Shown here piece after piece: positions 17,634 through 28,076 of a stretch of 64,000 bases of DNA (the stretch's first letter is position 1; each line of letters starts with the position of its first letter). The DNA is from Tistrella mobilis. GTDB taxonomy: Bacteria > Pseudomonadota > Alphaproteobacteria > Tistrellales > Tistrellaceae. The notes under the pieces were generated by a model. The model was not told the DNA's origin, searched no databases, and saw nothing but the letters and a program-made list of their open reading frames with translations. The stretch spans positions 310,001 to 374,000 of the forward strand of contig NZ_CP121014.1 of NCBI RefSeq assembly GCF_041468085.1. The letters are read 5' to 3'. The translations under genes were made by a program, and so were the position numbers.

Positions 17634-18095
17634 TCAGCCCCGCATCAGTCGCGTGATCACCCGGTCGAGCGTTTGCAGAAAATTGGACCGGTCGCGCTGG
17701 GTCATCGGCTTCGGGCCCTTCAGCCCGCCCTGGTCGGCGCCGGCGCGCAGATCGGCCATCAGGGCGCGCATCGCCAGCGCCTGGCCGATATTGGCCCGGC
17801 TGAATTCGCGACCATCGGGCGCGATCACGGCCGCCCCCGCATCCAGGCAGCGGGCGGCCAGCTGGATATCGGCGGTGATCACCACATCGCCCGGCGTGAC
17901 ATCGGCCACGATCCGGTCATCGGCGGCATCGAAGCCGTCGCTGACGGTGACCAGCTCGATCCTCGGGTCCTGCGGCACGTTCAGCCAGGCATTGGCGACG
18001 ACGCGCACCTTCAGCGACAGGCGCTGCGCCACCTTGTAGGTTTCAGCCTTCACCGGGCAGGCATCGGCATCGATATGGATCACGGGCGGGGTCAT
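17634..18095 (-). CDS. UPF0178 (YaiI/YqxD) family protein
   Basis: A 153-residue protein with the DUF188 hallmarks: IHIDADACPVKAETYKVA at the N-terminus, then VITADIQLAARCLDAGA and GREFSRANI. The fold is related to PIN-like nucleases (acidic residues in DADACPV and TADI), but biochemical function is unproven in the family. It overlaps the CitE-like gene by four bases (ATGA), so it is the last gene of a coupled three-gene operon. A metabolic link to the lyase is not obvious. Confidence 0.9.
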   Translation of the reverse strand: MTPPVIHIDADACPVKAETYKVAQRLSLKVRVVANAWLNVPQDPRIELVTVSDGFDAADDRIVADVTPGDVVITADIQLAARCLDAGAAVIAPDGREFSRANIGQALAMRALMADLRAGADQGGLKGPKPMTQRDRSNFLQTLDRVITRLMRG

Positions 18096-19018
18096 GGCAC
18101 GGGACTATGCCGGGACCCGCCCGCAGATGCCAGCGCCGCGGCACGGGCCAGCAGCCGTTTCGCATTGCCGTAGCGGGGCAGTTCCACCTCGATCCCGTCC
18201 AGCATGACCCGGGCCTCGCCGCGCGCCCGCGCCGCTTCGAAGGCGGCGACCACGCGTTCCGCCCGGGCCACCTCGTGTGGCGAAGGTGTCAGCACGGCGT
18301 TGATCACCGCGGCATGCGCGGGGTCCACCAGGCTTTTGGCCACATAGCCCAGCCGTCTTGCGCGGCAGGTATCGGCCTCGGCGCCGGCCGGGTCGTGCCA
18401 GGTATAGGGGCAGTCGACCGCGATCACCCCCGCCGCCACGCAATCGACCAGGAAGCGGCCGCGGGCATGGTCCAGCTCCGTCGCATCCGGCCCGCGTTCG
18501 GCGCCCAGATCGGCGGCCAGATCTTCCGAGGCCAGCACACAGCCGGCGACGCGCGGGCTGGCGGTCGCAATCTCGAAGGTCAGCCTCAGCGCCCGCGCGC
18601 TCTCTATATTGGGCAGCAGCGCGGTCGTACCCGGCGCGATGCCATGTGCCGCTTCCAGCGCGGCCACGGCCTCGGCAAGTCGGATCACATCGTCGGGCCC
18701 GCTCACCTTGGGCAGGGCCACGATGTCGGGCCGGCCGCGCATCACGGCCGCCAGATCGGCCATGCCGTCGCCGTCGAGGGGATTCACCCGCACCGCCACC
18801 CGCTTGCCCGCCGCCCGCCAGCGGTCATAGGCCGCAGGCGCCAGCGTCCGTGCCTCGGGGCGGCGCTCCGGCGGGGTGAAATCTTCCAGCTCGTGGATCA
18901 GCAGATCGGCAGGGCAGGCCGCCGCTTCCGCGATCGCGGCCTCTGAGGCGCCTTCCACGAACAGCCAGCTGCGGCACAGCCGGAAGCGATCCGGTGCCGG
19001 GGCCGTGGCGGCGGTCAT
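18092..19018 (-). CDS. CitE-like (HpcH/HpaI family) CoA-ester lyase
   Basis: A 308-residue TIM-barrel protein of the citrate lyase beta/malyl-CoA lyase family. It starts LCRSWLFVEGASEAAI. Mg2+-binding acids and substrate arginine are in LIHELEDFTPPERRPEAR, VAVRVNPLDGDG, LLPNIESARAL and LASEDLAADLGAERG. These enzymes cleave or form 3-hydroxyacyl-CoA thioesters with acetyl-CoA or glyoxylate. Stand-alone CitE-like proteins without CitD/CitF, as here, are usually not citrate lyase. It overlaps the IclR gene upstream (ATGA) and the UPF0178 gene downstream. Confidence 0.85.
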   Translation of the reverse strand: MTAATAPAPDRFRLCRSWLFVEGASEAAIAEAAACPADLLIHELEDFTPPERRPEARTLAPAAYDRWRAAGKRVAVRVNPLDGDGMADLAAVMRGRPDIVALPKVSGPDDVIRLAEAVAALEAAHGIAPGTTALLPNIESARALRLTFEIATASPRVAGCVLASEDLAADLGAERGPDATELDHARGRFLVDCVAAGVIAVDCPYTWHDPAGAEADTCRARRLGYVAKSLVDPAHAAVINAVLTPSPHEVARAERVVAAFEAARARGEARVMLDGIEVELPRYGNAKRLLARAAALASAGGSRHSPVP

Positions 19019-19791
19019 CCCCGCACCCGCTCCGTCGCCTCGAACTGCCGGGCGGCATCCAGCAGCACCGGCAGATATTCGCCCTCCAGCATCTCCACGC
19101 TCACCCGTGCCGCCTGGGCGCTGACATTCATGGCCGCGACCACCACGCCGCTGCGGTCGTGCAGCGGCACGGCGATCGAGCGCAGCCCCAGCTCCAGTTC
19201 CTGATCGGCGATGGCATAGCCCTGGTCGCGGACCAGGGCCAGCCGGTCGCCCAGGCTTTTCATGTCGCTCAGGCTATGGGGGGTGCGCGGCTCGAAGGAG
19301 ACGTCGCGCAGCAGCATGTTGCGCCGGGCCGGCGGCAGATTGGCCAGCAGCACCTGGCCCATCGAGGTGCACCAGGCCGGCAGCCTCGCCCCGACATTCA
19401 GGCTGATCGCCAGAATGCGGTGGCGGGCGGCGGCACGGGCGACATAGATGATGTCGATCCCGTCGAGCACGGCGGCGGAGCAGCTTTCCCCCAGCGTGTC
19501 GCTCACCCGGCGCAGCCAGGGCTGGATCGCCTCGGTCATGTCCAGCGACGAGAGATACGAGAAGCCCAGCTCCAGCACCATCGGCGTCAGCTCGAAATGC
19601 TTGCCGTCGCTGCGGGCATAGCCCAGCGCCTCCAGCGTCAGCAGAAAGCGCCGCGCGGCGGCACGGGTCAGCCCCGTGCGGTCGGCCACCTCGCTCAGCG
19701 TCTGGCGTGGCGCCTCGGCACCGAAGGCGCGCACGACACTCAGGCCGCGGGCGAAGGAGGCGACGAAATCAGGCGAATCCGGGTCGATCAT
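19015..19791 (-). CDS. IclR-family regulator (PcaR/PobR-like)
   Basis: A 258-residue regulator. The N-terminus FVASFARGLSVVRAFG, helix-turn-helix (LSEVADRTGLTRAAARRFLL, about 25-60) and effector domain (GESCSAAVLDGIDIIYVARA, SMGQVLLANLP, VPLHDRSGVVVAAMNVS) are typical of the PcaU/PcaR/PobR subgroup that responds to aromatic-acid intermediates. ATG at 19791 has GGAG in front; a GTG/ATG 17 codons upstream is possible. As first gene of an operon with the CitE-like lyase it likely controls that lyase. Confidence 0.85.
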   Translation of the reverse strand: MIDPDSPDFVASFARGLSVVRAFGAEAPRQTLSEVADRTGLTRAAARRFLLTLEALGYARSDGKHFELTPMVLELGFSYLSSLDMTEAIQPWLRRVSDTLGESCSAAVLDGIDIIYVARAAARHRILAISLNVGARLPAWCTSMGQVLLANLPPARRNMLLRDVSFEPRTPHSLSDMKSLGDRLALVRDQGYAIADQELELGLRSIAVPLHDRSGVVVAAMNVSAQAARVSVEMLEGEYLPVLLDAARQFEATERVRG

Positions 19792-19925
19792 CGGCCGCTC
19801 CGCGACAGCTGGTGTGCCGTTCGTGGGGTGAACTCGCCCCATGCTAGGCGAACGGCCGCCATCCGTCCATCCGCCCATCCGCGTCGTTTTGTGGCCGCAT
19901 GGAAAATTCCCGGCCGGGATCCGCG

Positions 19926-22079
19926 TCAGGCCGCGCGGATGCCGGCCAGGAAGTCTTCCACCCGCCGGCGCAGGATCTGCGCCTCTTCAGACAGGGCATG
20001 GGCGGCGTCCTGCACCCGGCCGGCGGCGGATCCGGTGGTGGCTGCGGCCTTGGCGACTTCGTCGATATTGGTAGAAACCTCGCTGGTGCCGGCAGAGGCC
20101 TGGGCGACATTGTGGGTGATTTCGCGTGTCGCAGCCGATTGCTCTTCCACGGCGGAGGCGATGGCGGTGGCGATTTCATCGATCCGCCGGATCGTGCCGC
20201 CGATGCCGTCGATCGCCTTGACCACGCTTGCGGTGGCCTGCTGCACGCCGGTCACCTCGCCGGTGATTTCGTCGGTCGCCCGGGCGGTGGCGCCGGCCAG
20301 GGCTTTCACCTCGGATGCGACCACCGCAAAGCCCTTGCCCGCCTCTCCGGCGCGCGCCGCCTCGATCGTCGCATTCAGTGCCAGAAGATTGGTCTGGGCG
20401 GCGATATCGTTGATCAGCGCCACCACCCGATCGATCTTGCCCGCCGCCTCCGCCAGCTCCTGCATGCGCCGGCTGGTTTCCGTCGCATCGGCCACGGCCC
20501 GGCCCGCCAGGCTTGCCGAATGGCCGGACTGATGGCCGATTTCGGCGATCGACGCGCTCAATTCCTCTGCGGCACCGGCCACGGCCTGGACATTGACCGA
20601 GGCTTCCTCGGAAGCGGCCGCCACGGCGCCTGAGCGGCGCTCGGTTTCTTCGGCAGTGCCGGCCATCGCCGCGGCGGTGGCGGTCATTCCGTCGGCGGCC
20701 GTGGCAACCGTGTCCAGGGCGCGGGCGATGTCGCGCTCGAATGCCGCGATCAGCTCTTCGACCGTGCGGGCGCGGGCATCGCGCCGGCGCAGTTCCTCGG
20801 CCTCGCGTGCCGCCAGTTCACGGGCTTCGACCATGCTGTCCTTGAAGACACGCACCGCCTTCGACATGACGCCGAGTTCGTCCCGCCGGTCGGTGCCCGG
20901 AATGTCGACATCGTCGCGGCCGCCGGCCAGCTGGTCCATCGCCAGGGTCATGGCGTTGATCGGCCGGGTGATCCGGCGGGCGACGGCGATGCCCGCCGTG
21001 GTCACCACGGCCAGGATGATCAGGCCGGTGATCAGGCTGCGGTCCCGCAGGCGATGGACCGGGGCCAGCACTTCGGCCAGATCGGCCTCGCCGATGATCG
21101 CCCAGCGCACCCCCTCGAAATCGATCGGACGATGAACCGAAAGCACCTCGTGGCCGCGATAGTCGATGATCTCCGCCATGCCGGTTTTGCCGGCCAGGCC
21201 CGCCCGGGTTGTCGGGCTGTCGACCTGTGTCACCAGGATGGTCGAGGTCGTGCCGAAGCGCGAATCGCTCCGCATCAGGCCGTCGGCGCCCACCAGATAG
21301 GTTTCGCCGGTCCGGCCCATGCCGGTGGTGGCCTGCATGATGTCGTTGATCCGCCCGATCGGCATCTGGAAGGCCAGCACGCCGACCAGGCGCGGGCCGT
21401 CGAAGACCGGGGTGGCGATGAAACTGGCCGGTGCCCCGGCGCTGGGGGCATAGGCTTCGAAATCGACCAAGGCGACCTGTCCCGGCGCCCCGGCATCCCG
21501 GGCGGCGCGGAACACGCCGGCCAGCCCGGTCCGGCTCCACGGGCCCTGCTCCAGGCTGGTGCCGAAATCATTCTCCTTGAACACGGTATAGACCACCTCG
21601 CCCTGCGGCGAGATCAGAAAGACGTCGTAATAGCCGCGGGTCTGCTGAAAATCCCGGAAGCCCGGATGATACCGCGTATGATTGAAGCTGTAGGTCGAAC
21701 CGTCGCTGGCGCCGTCCAGCTTCTGCTTCTCGCCGGTCGGGAAGGGGTTGTCGGTGATGTAGAGGCGCTGCAGCAGATCCGGCGCGCCACCACGCACGTT
21801 CAACGTGGCATAGGCGGAACGGAAATCGTTCAGCGCCTTGATCGTGGTCGGCTGGCCTGCCGTCAGCAGAAGGTCTTCCCGGATGGTGCTGAGATAGGCC
21901 TGCAGCGTGTCGTATCGCGCTTCGACCGCGACCGAGAGCTTTTCCTCCGCCGCCTGGCGCACCGCCGAGGCGGCGGCGAGATAGCCGGCGCTTCCCACCG
22001 CGACGACGGCGATCAGGGCGGCGGCGGCCACCAGCCCGGGAATTCTGGCGGACAGGCGTAAGTGTCGGAAAAGGGACAT
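19926..22079 (-). CDS. Methyl-accepting chemotaxis protein 3 with dCache-type sensor
   Basis: A 717-residue chemoreceptor. TM1 (about 12-35) is followed by a roughly 280-residue periplasmic double-Cache domain. Features such as [22 protein letters not shown], a mid-domain [10 protein letters not shown] and [17 protein letters not shown] are typical of receptors for small metabolites. TM2 is at about 345-368, then HAMP and a signalling domain with tip [17 protein letters not shown]. Start at ATG 22079 places GGAG nine bases upstream; the ATG at 22088 would have no spacing. It is unrelated to MCP 1/2 in the sensor half. No C-terminal pentapeptide is seen. Confidence 0.92.
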   Translation of the reverse strand: MSLFRHLRLSARIPGLVAAAALIAVVAVGSAGYLAAASAVRQAAEEKLSVAVEARYDTLQAYLSTIREDLLLTAGQPTTIKALNDFRSAYATLNVRGGAPDLLQRLYITDNPFPTGEKQKLDGASDGSTYSFNHTRYHPGFRDFQQTRGYYDVFLISPQGEVVYTVFKENDFGTSLEQGPWSRTGLAGVFRAARDAGAPGQVALVDFEAYAPSAGAPASFIATPVFDGPRLVGVLAFQMPIGRINDIMQATTGMGRTGETYLVGADGLMRSDSRFGTTSTILVTQVDSPTTRAGLAGKTGMAEIIDYRGHEVLSVHRPIDFEGVRWAIIGEADLAEVLAPVHRLRDRSLITGLIILAVVTTAGIAVARRITRPINAMTLAMDQLAGGRDDVDIPGTDRRDELGVMSKAVRVFKDSMVEARELAAREAEELRRRDARARTVEELIAAFERDIARALDTVATAADGMTATAAAMAGTAEETERRSGAVAAASEEASVNVQAVAGAAEELSASIAEIGHQSGHSASLAGRAVADATETSRRMQELAEAAGKIDRVVALINDIAAQTNLLALNATIEAARAGEAGKGFAVVASEVKALAGATARATDEITGEVTGVQQATASVVKAIDGIGGTIRRIDEIATAIASAVEEQSAATREITHNVAQASAGTSEVSTNIDEVAKAAATTGSAAGRVQDAAHALSEEAQILRRRVEDFLAGIRAA

Positions 22080-22263
22080 CCCGATCATCTCCAGGTCGAC
22101 ATGCGGCCCGGCTTCGCCGAGGGAGCCGGGCCGCCTGGCATCTCTGAAGACAGAATGCGGGCGATGTCTTAAGAAATCGGTGTCGTCATCACATCGTCAT
22201 AATATTTCGGAGATGAGGTATGGAAGGTTTGTTGAAGAGTTCAACGACCTCCGCCTCTCGTCT

Positions 22264-23700
22264 TCAGAGAGGATCCACCGGGAGGGTCGGGCCCAGCCTG
22301 GCCTCGATCGCGGCACCGGCATCCAGCATGGTCGCCTCCTCATAGCGGCCGCCGACGATCTGCACGCCCAGCGGCACCCGGCCCCTGCCGTCGGGCGAGG
22401 GCATGAAGCCCACCGGCACCGACAGTCCCGGCAGGCCCAGAATGGCGGTGGCGTTCAGCGGCGCGAAGGCGTCGATCAGCGGCCGAAGCTCTGCCGCGGG
22501 CCTGCGGTCGGCCTCGCGGTCCATGGCTGGTTCCAGCGACACCGGCATCAGGATCAGGGGCGTGTGCTCGAAGAAGGCCAGCCAGTTGCGCAGGATGGCG
22601 TTGCGCCGGGCAAGGCCGGCGATGAAGCCGGTCAGGTCCAGTTCCCGCCCGGCCAGCGCCATGGCGTCGACCATGTTGTTCAGCACCGGATCGCCATAGG
22701 TCCGGGCGGTCTCGCGGGCGCCGAACAGGTTTTCGGTGGCAAGCAGGTCGAGCCACAGCTGATGGGCTTCGGCGAAATTGGGCGGGCTCGCCTCTTCGAC
22801 CACATAGCCCGCTTCGCTGAGCCAGGTGGCCGCCAGGCGCAGCGCATCGGCCATCGGCGGGGTGGTGCCTTCAGGCACGAACAGGGCGACCCGGATCGGG
22901 GCCGCATGCCGCCGGGGTCGTTCCGGCACCGGCACCCACCAGGGGTCGCGCGGATCGCGTGCCGCCATGGCGCCCAGGCCAAGCCGCAGATCGCGGATGC
23001 TGCGCGCCAGCGGCCCCTGCACCGCGGCAAGGTTGGAGACGATCATCCGTTCCACGCCCAGCGACGGGTTGAAGGCGGGCACCCGGCCCAGAGTCGGCCG
23101 GATGCCGGTCACCCCGCAGCAGAAGGCCGGCAGGCGCACCGATCCGCCCAGATCATTGCCATGGGCAAGCGGCCCGATACCGGCGGCCAGCGCCGCCGCC
23201 GCGCCGCCGCTCGACCCGCCGGCCGACCGGCCGGGGGCGTGCGGGTTCAGCGTTGCTCCGTGCAACGGGTTGTCGGTGAACCAGCGCAGCGACATGCCCG
23301 GCGCATTGGTCCGGCCGAAGGGCACGGCGCCGGCCAGCTTCCAGTTGCGGGAAACCGGCGCATCCTCGGCCGCGATATTGCCGGCCAGCGCCGGCAGGCC
23401 GTTGGTGGTGGCGGAACCGGCAAGATCGATGTTGATCTTGATCGTCACCGGCACGCCGTGCAGCGGCCCGGCTTCCTCTCCGGCGGCGAGCGCCGCGTCG
23501 GCGCGGTCGGCGGCCTTGAAGGCGCTTTCGTCCAGCCGGATCACCACGGCGTTGATCCGGCCGTTCACGGCGTCCATCCGCTCGAAACAGGCGGTCAGCG
23601 CCTCGCGTGCCGAAATCGCCCGGCTGCGGATGCCGGCCGCGATATCGGTCGCATCCCATTGCCAGAGCGGCGTGGTCGGCAGTGATGTCTCCGTCGTCAT
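22264..23700 (-). CDS. Amidase (amidase-signature family)
   Basis: A 478-residue hydrolase with the complete Ser-cisSer-Lys triad: Lys88 in VPVTIKIN, cis-Ser163 in AGGSSGG and nucleophile Ser187 in GNDLGGSVRLPA. It hydrolyses a carboxamide to acid plus ammonia; the specific substrate cannot be read from sequence. ATG at 23700 follows GGAGGG by about seven bases. It is last in the minus-strand series that begins with a peptide-type ABC importer, and lies 43 bases after the PaiB-like gene, so it probably acts on the imported compound. Confidence 0.9.
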   Translation of the reverse strand: MTTETSLPTTPLWQWDATDIAAGIRSRAISAREALTACFERMDAVNGRINAVVIRLDESAFKAADRADAALAAGEEAGPLHGVPVTIKINIDLAGSATTNGLPALAGNIAAEDAPVSRNWKLAGAVPFGRTNAPGMSLRWFTDNPLHGATLNPHAPGRSAGGSSGGAAAALAAGIGPLAHGNDLGGSVRLPAFCCGVTGIRPTLGRVPAFNPSLGVERMIVSNLAAVQGPLARSIRDLRLGLGAMAARDPRDPWWVPVPERPRRHAAPIRVALFVPEGTTPPMADALRLAATWLSEAGYVVEEASPPNFAEAHQLWLDLLATENLFGARETARTYGDPVLNNMVDAMALAGRELDLTGFIAGLARRNAILRNWLAFFEHTPLILMPVSLEPAMDREADRRPAAELRPLIDAFAPLNATAILGLPGLSVPVGFMPSPDGRGRVPLGVQIVGGRYEEATMLDAGAAIEARLGPTLPVDPL

Positions 23701-23743
23701 GAAGGACCCTCCGGCAGGTTGGGAGAAGGAGGAAATCAGGGGC

Positions 23744-24412
23744 TCATCGCCCCGACAATGTGGCACCGCCGGGGGCGTCGGCACCCTCGGTTTCGAAGGC
23801 GCGGAGCATGGCGGCCATGGCCCGGGCCTGATCGTCACCGGCGGCATCCAGCGCCGCGATCACCCCGGCGCGGTCGGCGGCGGTTTTGTCCTGGTTGAGC
23901 TTGAACTTCGCCTCGACCCTGTCGAGCGGAATGTCGAGCGCCACGATCCGTTCCAGCCTGGGCAGGATCAGCGCGTCGGGCATGGCCGCGAACGACCAGG
24001 GGCCGCCGAGCGGCGTGTCCCAGAGGGCGACGGTGCGGCGAAGCACCGCCAGGATCTCTTCCGGCTCCTCCACCAGAAGCGGCCGGCCGATGCCGTGGAT
24101 GGCGGCATAGTTCCAGGTCGGGAAGGTCATCCGGTCTTCGTACCAGGACGGCGAGATGAAGGCGTGCGGCCCCTGGAAGATGGCGAGGGCCGGGGTTTCC
24201 CCGTCGATGAAATGGCGCCATTGCTCGTTGTTCCGCGCCATATGGGTCACGAGCCGCGGCGGCGCATCCGGGCGTTCGTCCACCAGCATCGGCAGATGGG
24301 TGGCGACCGGCCCCTCGGCGCCGGTGGAGACCAGGGTGGCGAAGCTCCAGGCCCGCATCGCCTGGTGGATGACCTCTGGCCGCTCTTCCAGATAGGCGGC
24401 GGGGGTGTACAT
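23744..24412 (-). CDS. PaiB-family FMN-binding protein
   Basis: A 222-residue protein of the PaiB/FMN-binding split-barrel family. It starts MYTPAAYLEERPEVIHQ and carries FATLVSTGAEGPVATHLPML, LVTHMARNN, IFQGPHAFISPSWY and TWNYAAIHGIG, all characteristic. PaiB was named as a negative regulator of sporulation and degradative enzymes in Bacillus, but most homologues are uncharacterised flavoproteins. It sits between the hydrolase and amidase genes (gaps of 33 and 43 bases) as part of one operon. Confidence 0.88.
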   Translation of the reverse strand: MYTPAAYLEERPEVIHQAMRAWSFATLVSTGAEGPVATHLPMLVDERPDAPPRLVTHMARNNEQWRHFIDGETPALAIFQGPHAFISPSWYEDRMTFPTWNYAAIHGIGRPLLVEEPEEILAVLRRTVALWDTPLGGPWSFAAMPDALILPRLERIVALDIPLDRVEAKFKLNQDKTAADRAGVIAALDAAGDDQARAMAAMLRAFETEGADAPGGATLSGR

Positions 24413-24445
24413 CGGCGGTGTCTCCCTCAAAGCCCGGGCCGGGCG

Positions 24446-25411
24446 TCAGTTCAGGCCCAGCGTCTGGCCCAGCCAGTGCGCGGTGTCGTCCAGCGCCTCG
24501 CCGGCCACTTTCGCCACCGAGACCGCTTCAAGGAAGCTGTGCACCGTGCCGGGATAGACCTTCGCCCCCACCTGCACCCCGGCTGCCGCCAGACGATCGC
24601 GCATCTCCAGGTTTTCGTCATAAAGCGGGTCGCATTCGGTGATCACCATCCAGGCCGGCGGCAACCCGGTCAGGTCGGCATCCAGCACGCGCAGCCGCGG
24701 GTCGAAGCGCTGCTCGGGGTCCGACACGTAATTCATCAGGAACCAGAGCATCATATGGGTGGTCAGCAGATAGTTGCCGCCGCCCCAGCGCAACACCGAC
24801 GGGCTCACCAGATCCATCGAGAACCCGCCGTAATTCAGCACCATGGCCGCAACCGGCGCCTCGCCGGCATCGCGGAAGGTCAGGCAGGCCGAGACGGTCA
24901 GGTTGCCGCCGGCCGAATCGCCGCCGAGCGCGATCCGGTCCGGATCGAGGCCGAATTCGGCCGCGCGGGCATGGATGGCGCGCACGACATCCACCACCTC
25001 CTGCGGCGCCTGCGGGAAGCGGGCTTCCGGCGCCAGGGAATAGTCAATGCCGATCACCACCATCCGGGCGCGGGCGGCATATTCGCGCATCAGCCGGTCA
25101 TGGGTATCCAGGCTGAACAGCACGAAACCGCCGCCATGGATATAGATCAGCGCCGGTGCCGGTGCCGCCAGCCCTTCGGGCCGGTGGAAACGGATCCGGA
25201 CCGGGCCGTGGCGGGTGGGGATCATGTGATCCTCGCGGCTGGCCATCACCGGCCCGCCTTCGGTCCAGGGCTTGCGGACGATCTCGGCCACCCGCCGTGC
25301 CTCGGGCGGGGTCAGCTGTTCCCGGGGCGGGTGGGCCGAGGCATCGGCGATCATCCGGCGCACGAAGATCGCGATGTCGGGGTCGAGAACATCGTATGGA
25401 GAGGCGGTCAT
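24446..25411 (-). CDS. Alpha/beta hydrolase, HSL (class IV) esterase type
   Basis: A 321-residue hydrolase with the oxyanion motif HGGG (92-95), nucleophile Ser166 in GDSAGG, and a probable Asp261 (ECDP) and His291 (VHSF) completing the triad. This pattern marks the hormone-sensitive-lipase family, which acts on short acyl esters and sometimes amides or carbamates. ATG 25411 is used; an in-frame TTG 15 bases earlier is possible. It starts 11 bases after the ABC ATPase gene, which supports co-transcription with the importer. Confidence 0.9.
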   Translation of the reverse strand: MTASPYDVLDPDIAIFVRRMIADASAHPPREQLTPPEARRVAEIVRKPWTEGGPVMASREDHMIPTRHGPVRIRFHRPEGLAAPAPALIYIHGGGFVLFSLDTHDRLMREYAARARMVVIGIDYSLAPEARFPQAPQEVVDVVRAIHARAAEFGLDPDRIALGGDSAGGNLTVSACLTFRDAGEAPVAAMVLNYGGFSMDLVSPSVLRWGGGNYLLTTHMMLWFLMNYVSDPEQRFDPRLRVLDADLTGLPPAWMVITECDPLYDENLEMRDRLAAAGVQVGAKVYPGTVHSFLEAVSVAKVAGEALDDTAHWLGQTLGLN

Positions 25412-25422
25412 GAGCGTACCTG

Positions 25423-27081
25423 TCAAGCGGGGGATGGCGCATCCGATGCCGCCCCGTGACGGGCGGCGAAGATCGTGCGGCCGGGAATGGCGGCCAGAAG
25501 ATCGCGGGTATAGTCGTGGGCGGGGTTTGCGAAGAGCGCCGCGGTCGGGCCCTGTTCGACGATGCGGCCATGGCGCATCACGATGGTGTGGTCCGACACC
25601 TCGGCGGCGACGCGGAGGTCGTGGGTGATGAAGATCATGGCGAGGCCCAGCTCGCGTTTCAGATCGGCGAGCAGGGCCAGGATCTGCGCCTGGACCGAGA
25701 CGTCCAGCGCCGAAACCGCCTCGTCGGCGACCAGGATCGCGGGGTCCGGCGCCAGCGCCCGGGCGATGCAGATCCGCTGGCGCTGGCCGCCCGAGAATTC
25801 ATGCGGGTAGCGCGCCGCCGCCGAGGCGTCGAGCCCCACCCGTTCCAGCAGCCGGGCGGCGATGGCCATCGCCTCGGCCCTGGGCGTGCCGAAGGCGATC
25901 GGGCCGCGGGCGATGGCATCGCCCACCTTGTGGCGCGGGTTGAGCGAGGCGAAGGGGTCCTGGAACACCATCTGCACCCGGCGGCGATAGGTTTTGAGCG
26001 CCGCCCCGCCGAGCCCGGCGACATTGCGGCCTTCGAACAGGATTTCGCCGCCATCCGGGCGGGTCAGCGCCATCACCATGCGGGCGAGTGTCGACTTGCC
26101 CGAGCCGCTTTCCCCCACCACCGCCAGGCTTTCCCCGGCACGGAGTGCGACCGTCACATCGTCGGTGGCCTTCACCACCCGCCGGCCGTGCCAGCCGGTG
26201 CGGCTGGCGTACTGCTTCCGAAGGTTGTTGAGTTCCAGAATAACCGGAGCTTTGGTTGTGGTATCGGCCGCGGCCCGCGGCCCGGCCCGGCCCGGCACCG
26301 CCTCGATCAGGCTTCGGGTATAGGCGTGCGAGGGCCGGGCCAGCACCGTGCGGCCGGGGCCCGCCTCCACGACCTTGCCATGGCGCATCACCACCACCCG
26401 GTCGGCGATGTCGGCGACGACGCCGAAATCATGGGTGATGAACAGCACGCCCATGCCCCGCGCCTTCTGCTGGGCGCGGATCAGATCCAGGATCTGGCGC
26501 TGGGTGGTGACGTCGAGCGCCGTGGTCGGCTCGTCCGCCACCAGCAGCGCCGGATCATTGGCCAGCGCCATGGCGATCATCACCCGCTGGCGCTGGCCGC
26601 CCGACAGCTGGAAGGGGAAGCGCCGGCCGATGGTCTCAGGGTCGGGCAGGCCGACCCCGGCGAACAGCTCCACCACCCGGTTGCGGCGGCCGTCGCGGTC
26701 GAGCCGGCCATGGATCACCATCGCCTCCGCCACCTGATCGCCGACCCGGGTCAGCGGGTTCAGCGCGCTCAACGGTTCCTGAAAGATCATGCCGATATCG
26801 GCGCCGCGGATCCGGCGGAGCGCCGTCTCGTCCAGGCGGCCGATATCGTTGTCCCGAAACCGGATCTCGCCGCCGGCCAGCCGCACCCGGGGCGGCAGCA
26901 GGCCCAGAACCGCATGGGCGGTCATCGATTTGCCCGAACCGCTTTCGCCCACCAGGCAGACGATTTCATCGGCGGCGACCGACAGCCAGACCCCGTCCAC
27001 GGCCCGTGCCCGGTCACCGCCCCGGGGCAGGGCGATGGAAAGATCGCGAATGTCGAGAAGGGAGGTTTCTGTCACCGTCAC
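25423..27081 (-). CDS. Fused double ATPase of a peptide-type ABC importer (DppD-DppF)
   Basis: A 552-residue cytoplasmic protein containing two complete ABC ATPase domains in tandem. Domain 1 (about 5-255) has [17 protein letters not shown] and [11 protein letters not shown]. Domain 2 (about 275-530) has a second [17 protein letters not shown] and [11 protein letters not shown]. Most peptide/nickel importers make these as two polypeptides (DppD, DppF); the fusion is a known variant (GsiA, YejF). Start GTG at 27081 overlaps the permease stop (GTGA) with GGGAGG just upstream; GTG 27075 is an alternative. It energises the permeases at 27078 and 28573. Confidence 0.92.
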   Translation of the reverse strand: MTVTETSLLDIRDLSIALPRGGDRARAVDGVWLSVAADEIVCLVGESGSGKSMTAHAVLGLLPPRVRLAGGEIRFRDNDIGRLDETALRRIRGADIGMIFQEPLSALNPLTRVGDQVAEAMVIHGRLDRDGRRNRVVELFAGVGLPDPETIGRRFPFQLSGGQRQRVMIAMALANDPALLVADEPTTALDVTTQRQILDLIRAQQKARGMGVLFITHDFGVVADIADRVVVMRHGKVVEAGPGRTVLARPSHAYTRSLIEAVPGRAGPRAAADTTTKAPVILELNNLRKQYASRTGWHGRRVVKATDDVTVALRAGESLAVVGESGSGKSTLARMVMALTRPDGGEILFEGRNVAGLGGAALKTYRRRVQMVFQDPFASLNPRHKVGDAIARGPIAFGTPRAEAMAIAARLLERVGLDASAAARYPHEFSGGQRQRICIARALAPDPAILVADEAVSALDVSVQAQILALLADLKRELGLAMIFITHDLRVAAEVSDHTIVMRHGRIVEQGPTAALFANPAHDYTRDLLAAIPGRTIFAARHGAASDAPSPA

Positions 27082-27929
27082 TGCCCTCCCTGGGTGCTGC
27101 GGGCGCGGGAGATGCGCGGGTTCAGCGCATCGTTCAGCGCCTCGCCCACCAGATTGACCGCCACCACCGTCAGCAGGATGGCGAGGCCGGGAAACACGCT
27201 GGTCCACCAGGCCTGGCGGATCACGGTGCGGGCGGAACCGACCATGAAGCCCCAGGACATGTCGTTGGGATCGCCGAGCCCCAGAAACGACAGCGCGCTT
27301 TCGATCAGGATCGCGGTCGCCACCGTCAGCGAGGTTGCAACCACGATCGGCGAGGCGGCATTGGGCAGGATGTGGCGGATGATGATCGCCAGCGCGCTTT
27401 CGCCCTGGCAGCGGGCGGCATGGACGAAATCGCGGGTGGCGAGGCTCATGAACTCGGCACGGGTCAGCCGGGCGAGCGGCGGCCAGCTGACCACCGCGAT
27501 CGAGAAGATCACCGTTTCCATGCCGGGAGAGAGGATCGCGACCAGCAGGATGGCGAGCACGAAGCCCGGGATGGTCTGGAACAGTTCGGTGATCCGCATC
27601 AGCACGTCGTCGACCAGCCCGCCGAAATAGCCGGCGGCGGCGCCGATGATCACCCCGATGCCGGCGGCAGAGACGGCCGAGGCGATGCCGATGATCAGCG
27701 ACACCCGCGCCCCCCAGGCGATGCCGGCGGCGACGTCGCGCCCCAGCGTGTCGGAGCCGAAGATCAGCCCTTCGGACAGCGGCGGCTCGAAGGGGGCACC
27801 GACCATTTCCCAGGGATCGACCGGAAACAGCAGCGGCGCGCCGAGGGCGAGCCCCGTCACCAGCGCCAGCAGCACCGCACCGGTGATCCCGCTCGGGTGA
27901 CGGAAGAAGGCGGAGAAGAAGGCCCGCAT
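27078..27929 (-). CDS. Peptide-type ABC importer permease (DppC-like)
   Basis: A 283-residue membrane protein with the OppBC fold: an N-terminal transmembrane helix (about 12-32), the extracytoplasmic GSDTLGRDV motif, then five helices. The cytoplasmic EAA loop is AARCQGESALAIIIRHILPN, which docks on the ATPase. DppC-type proteins carry GTDxxGRD at this place, as seen. Weak AGGA lies 11 bases before ATG 27929. It is separated from the partner permease gene by 643 bases of repeats, unusual inside such an operon. Confidence 0.9.
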   Translation of the reverse strand: MRAFFSAFFRHPSGITGAVLLALVTGLALGAPLLFPVDPWEMVGAPFEPPLSEGLIFGSDTLGRDVAAGIAWGARVSLIIGIASAVSAAGIGVIIGAAAGYFGGLVDDVLMRITELFQTIPGFVLAILLVAILSPGMETVIFSIAVVSWPPLARLTRAEFMSLATRDFVHAARCQGESALAIIIRHILPNAASPIVVATSLTVATAILIESALSFLGLGDPNDMSWGFMVGSARTVIRQAWWTSVFPGLAILLTVVAVNLVGEALNDALNPRISRARSTQGGQ

Positions 27930-28076
27930 GGGTTTATCGAGTCCTCGTTTTTGATTCGGTGCTTGCCAAACTCTGTTCACCTTGTTGGCCGACCTTCGCC
28001 GGGATGACGGTGGAAAGGTTGTACAGAGGATGTCGGACACCGAGCCTGACGGGATGATGGGGCCGGACAGCGGCGA

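Noticed and set aside
18092-19018. Citrate lyase operon
   Set aside because: Only a CitE-like subunit is present; no CitC, CitD, CitF or CitG homologues accompany it.
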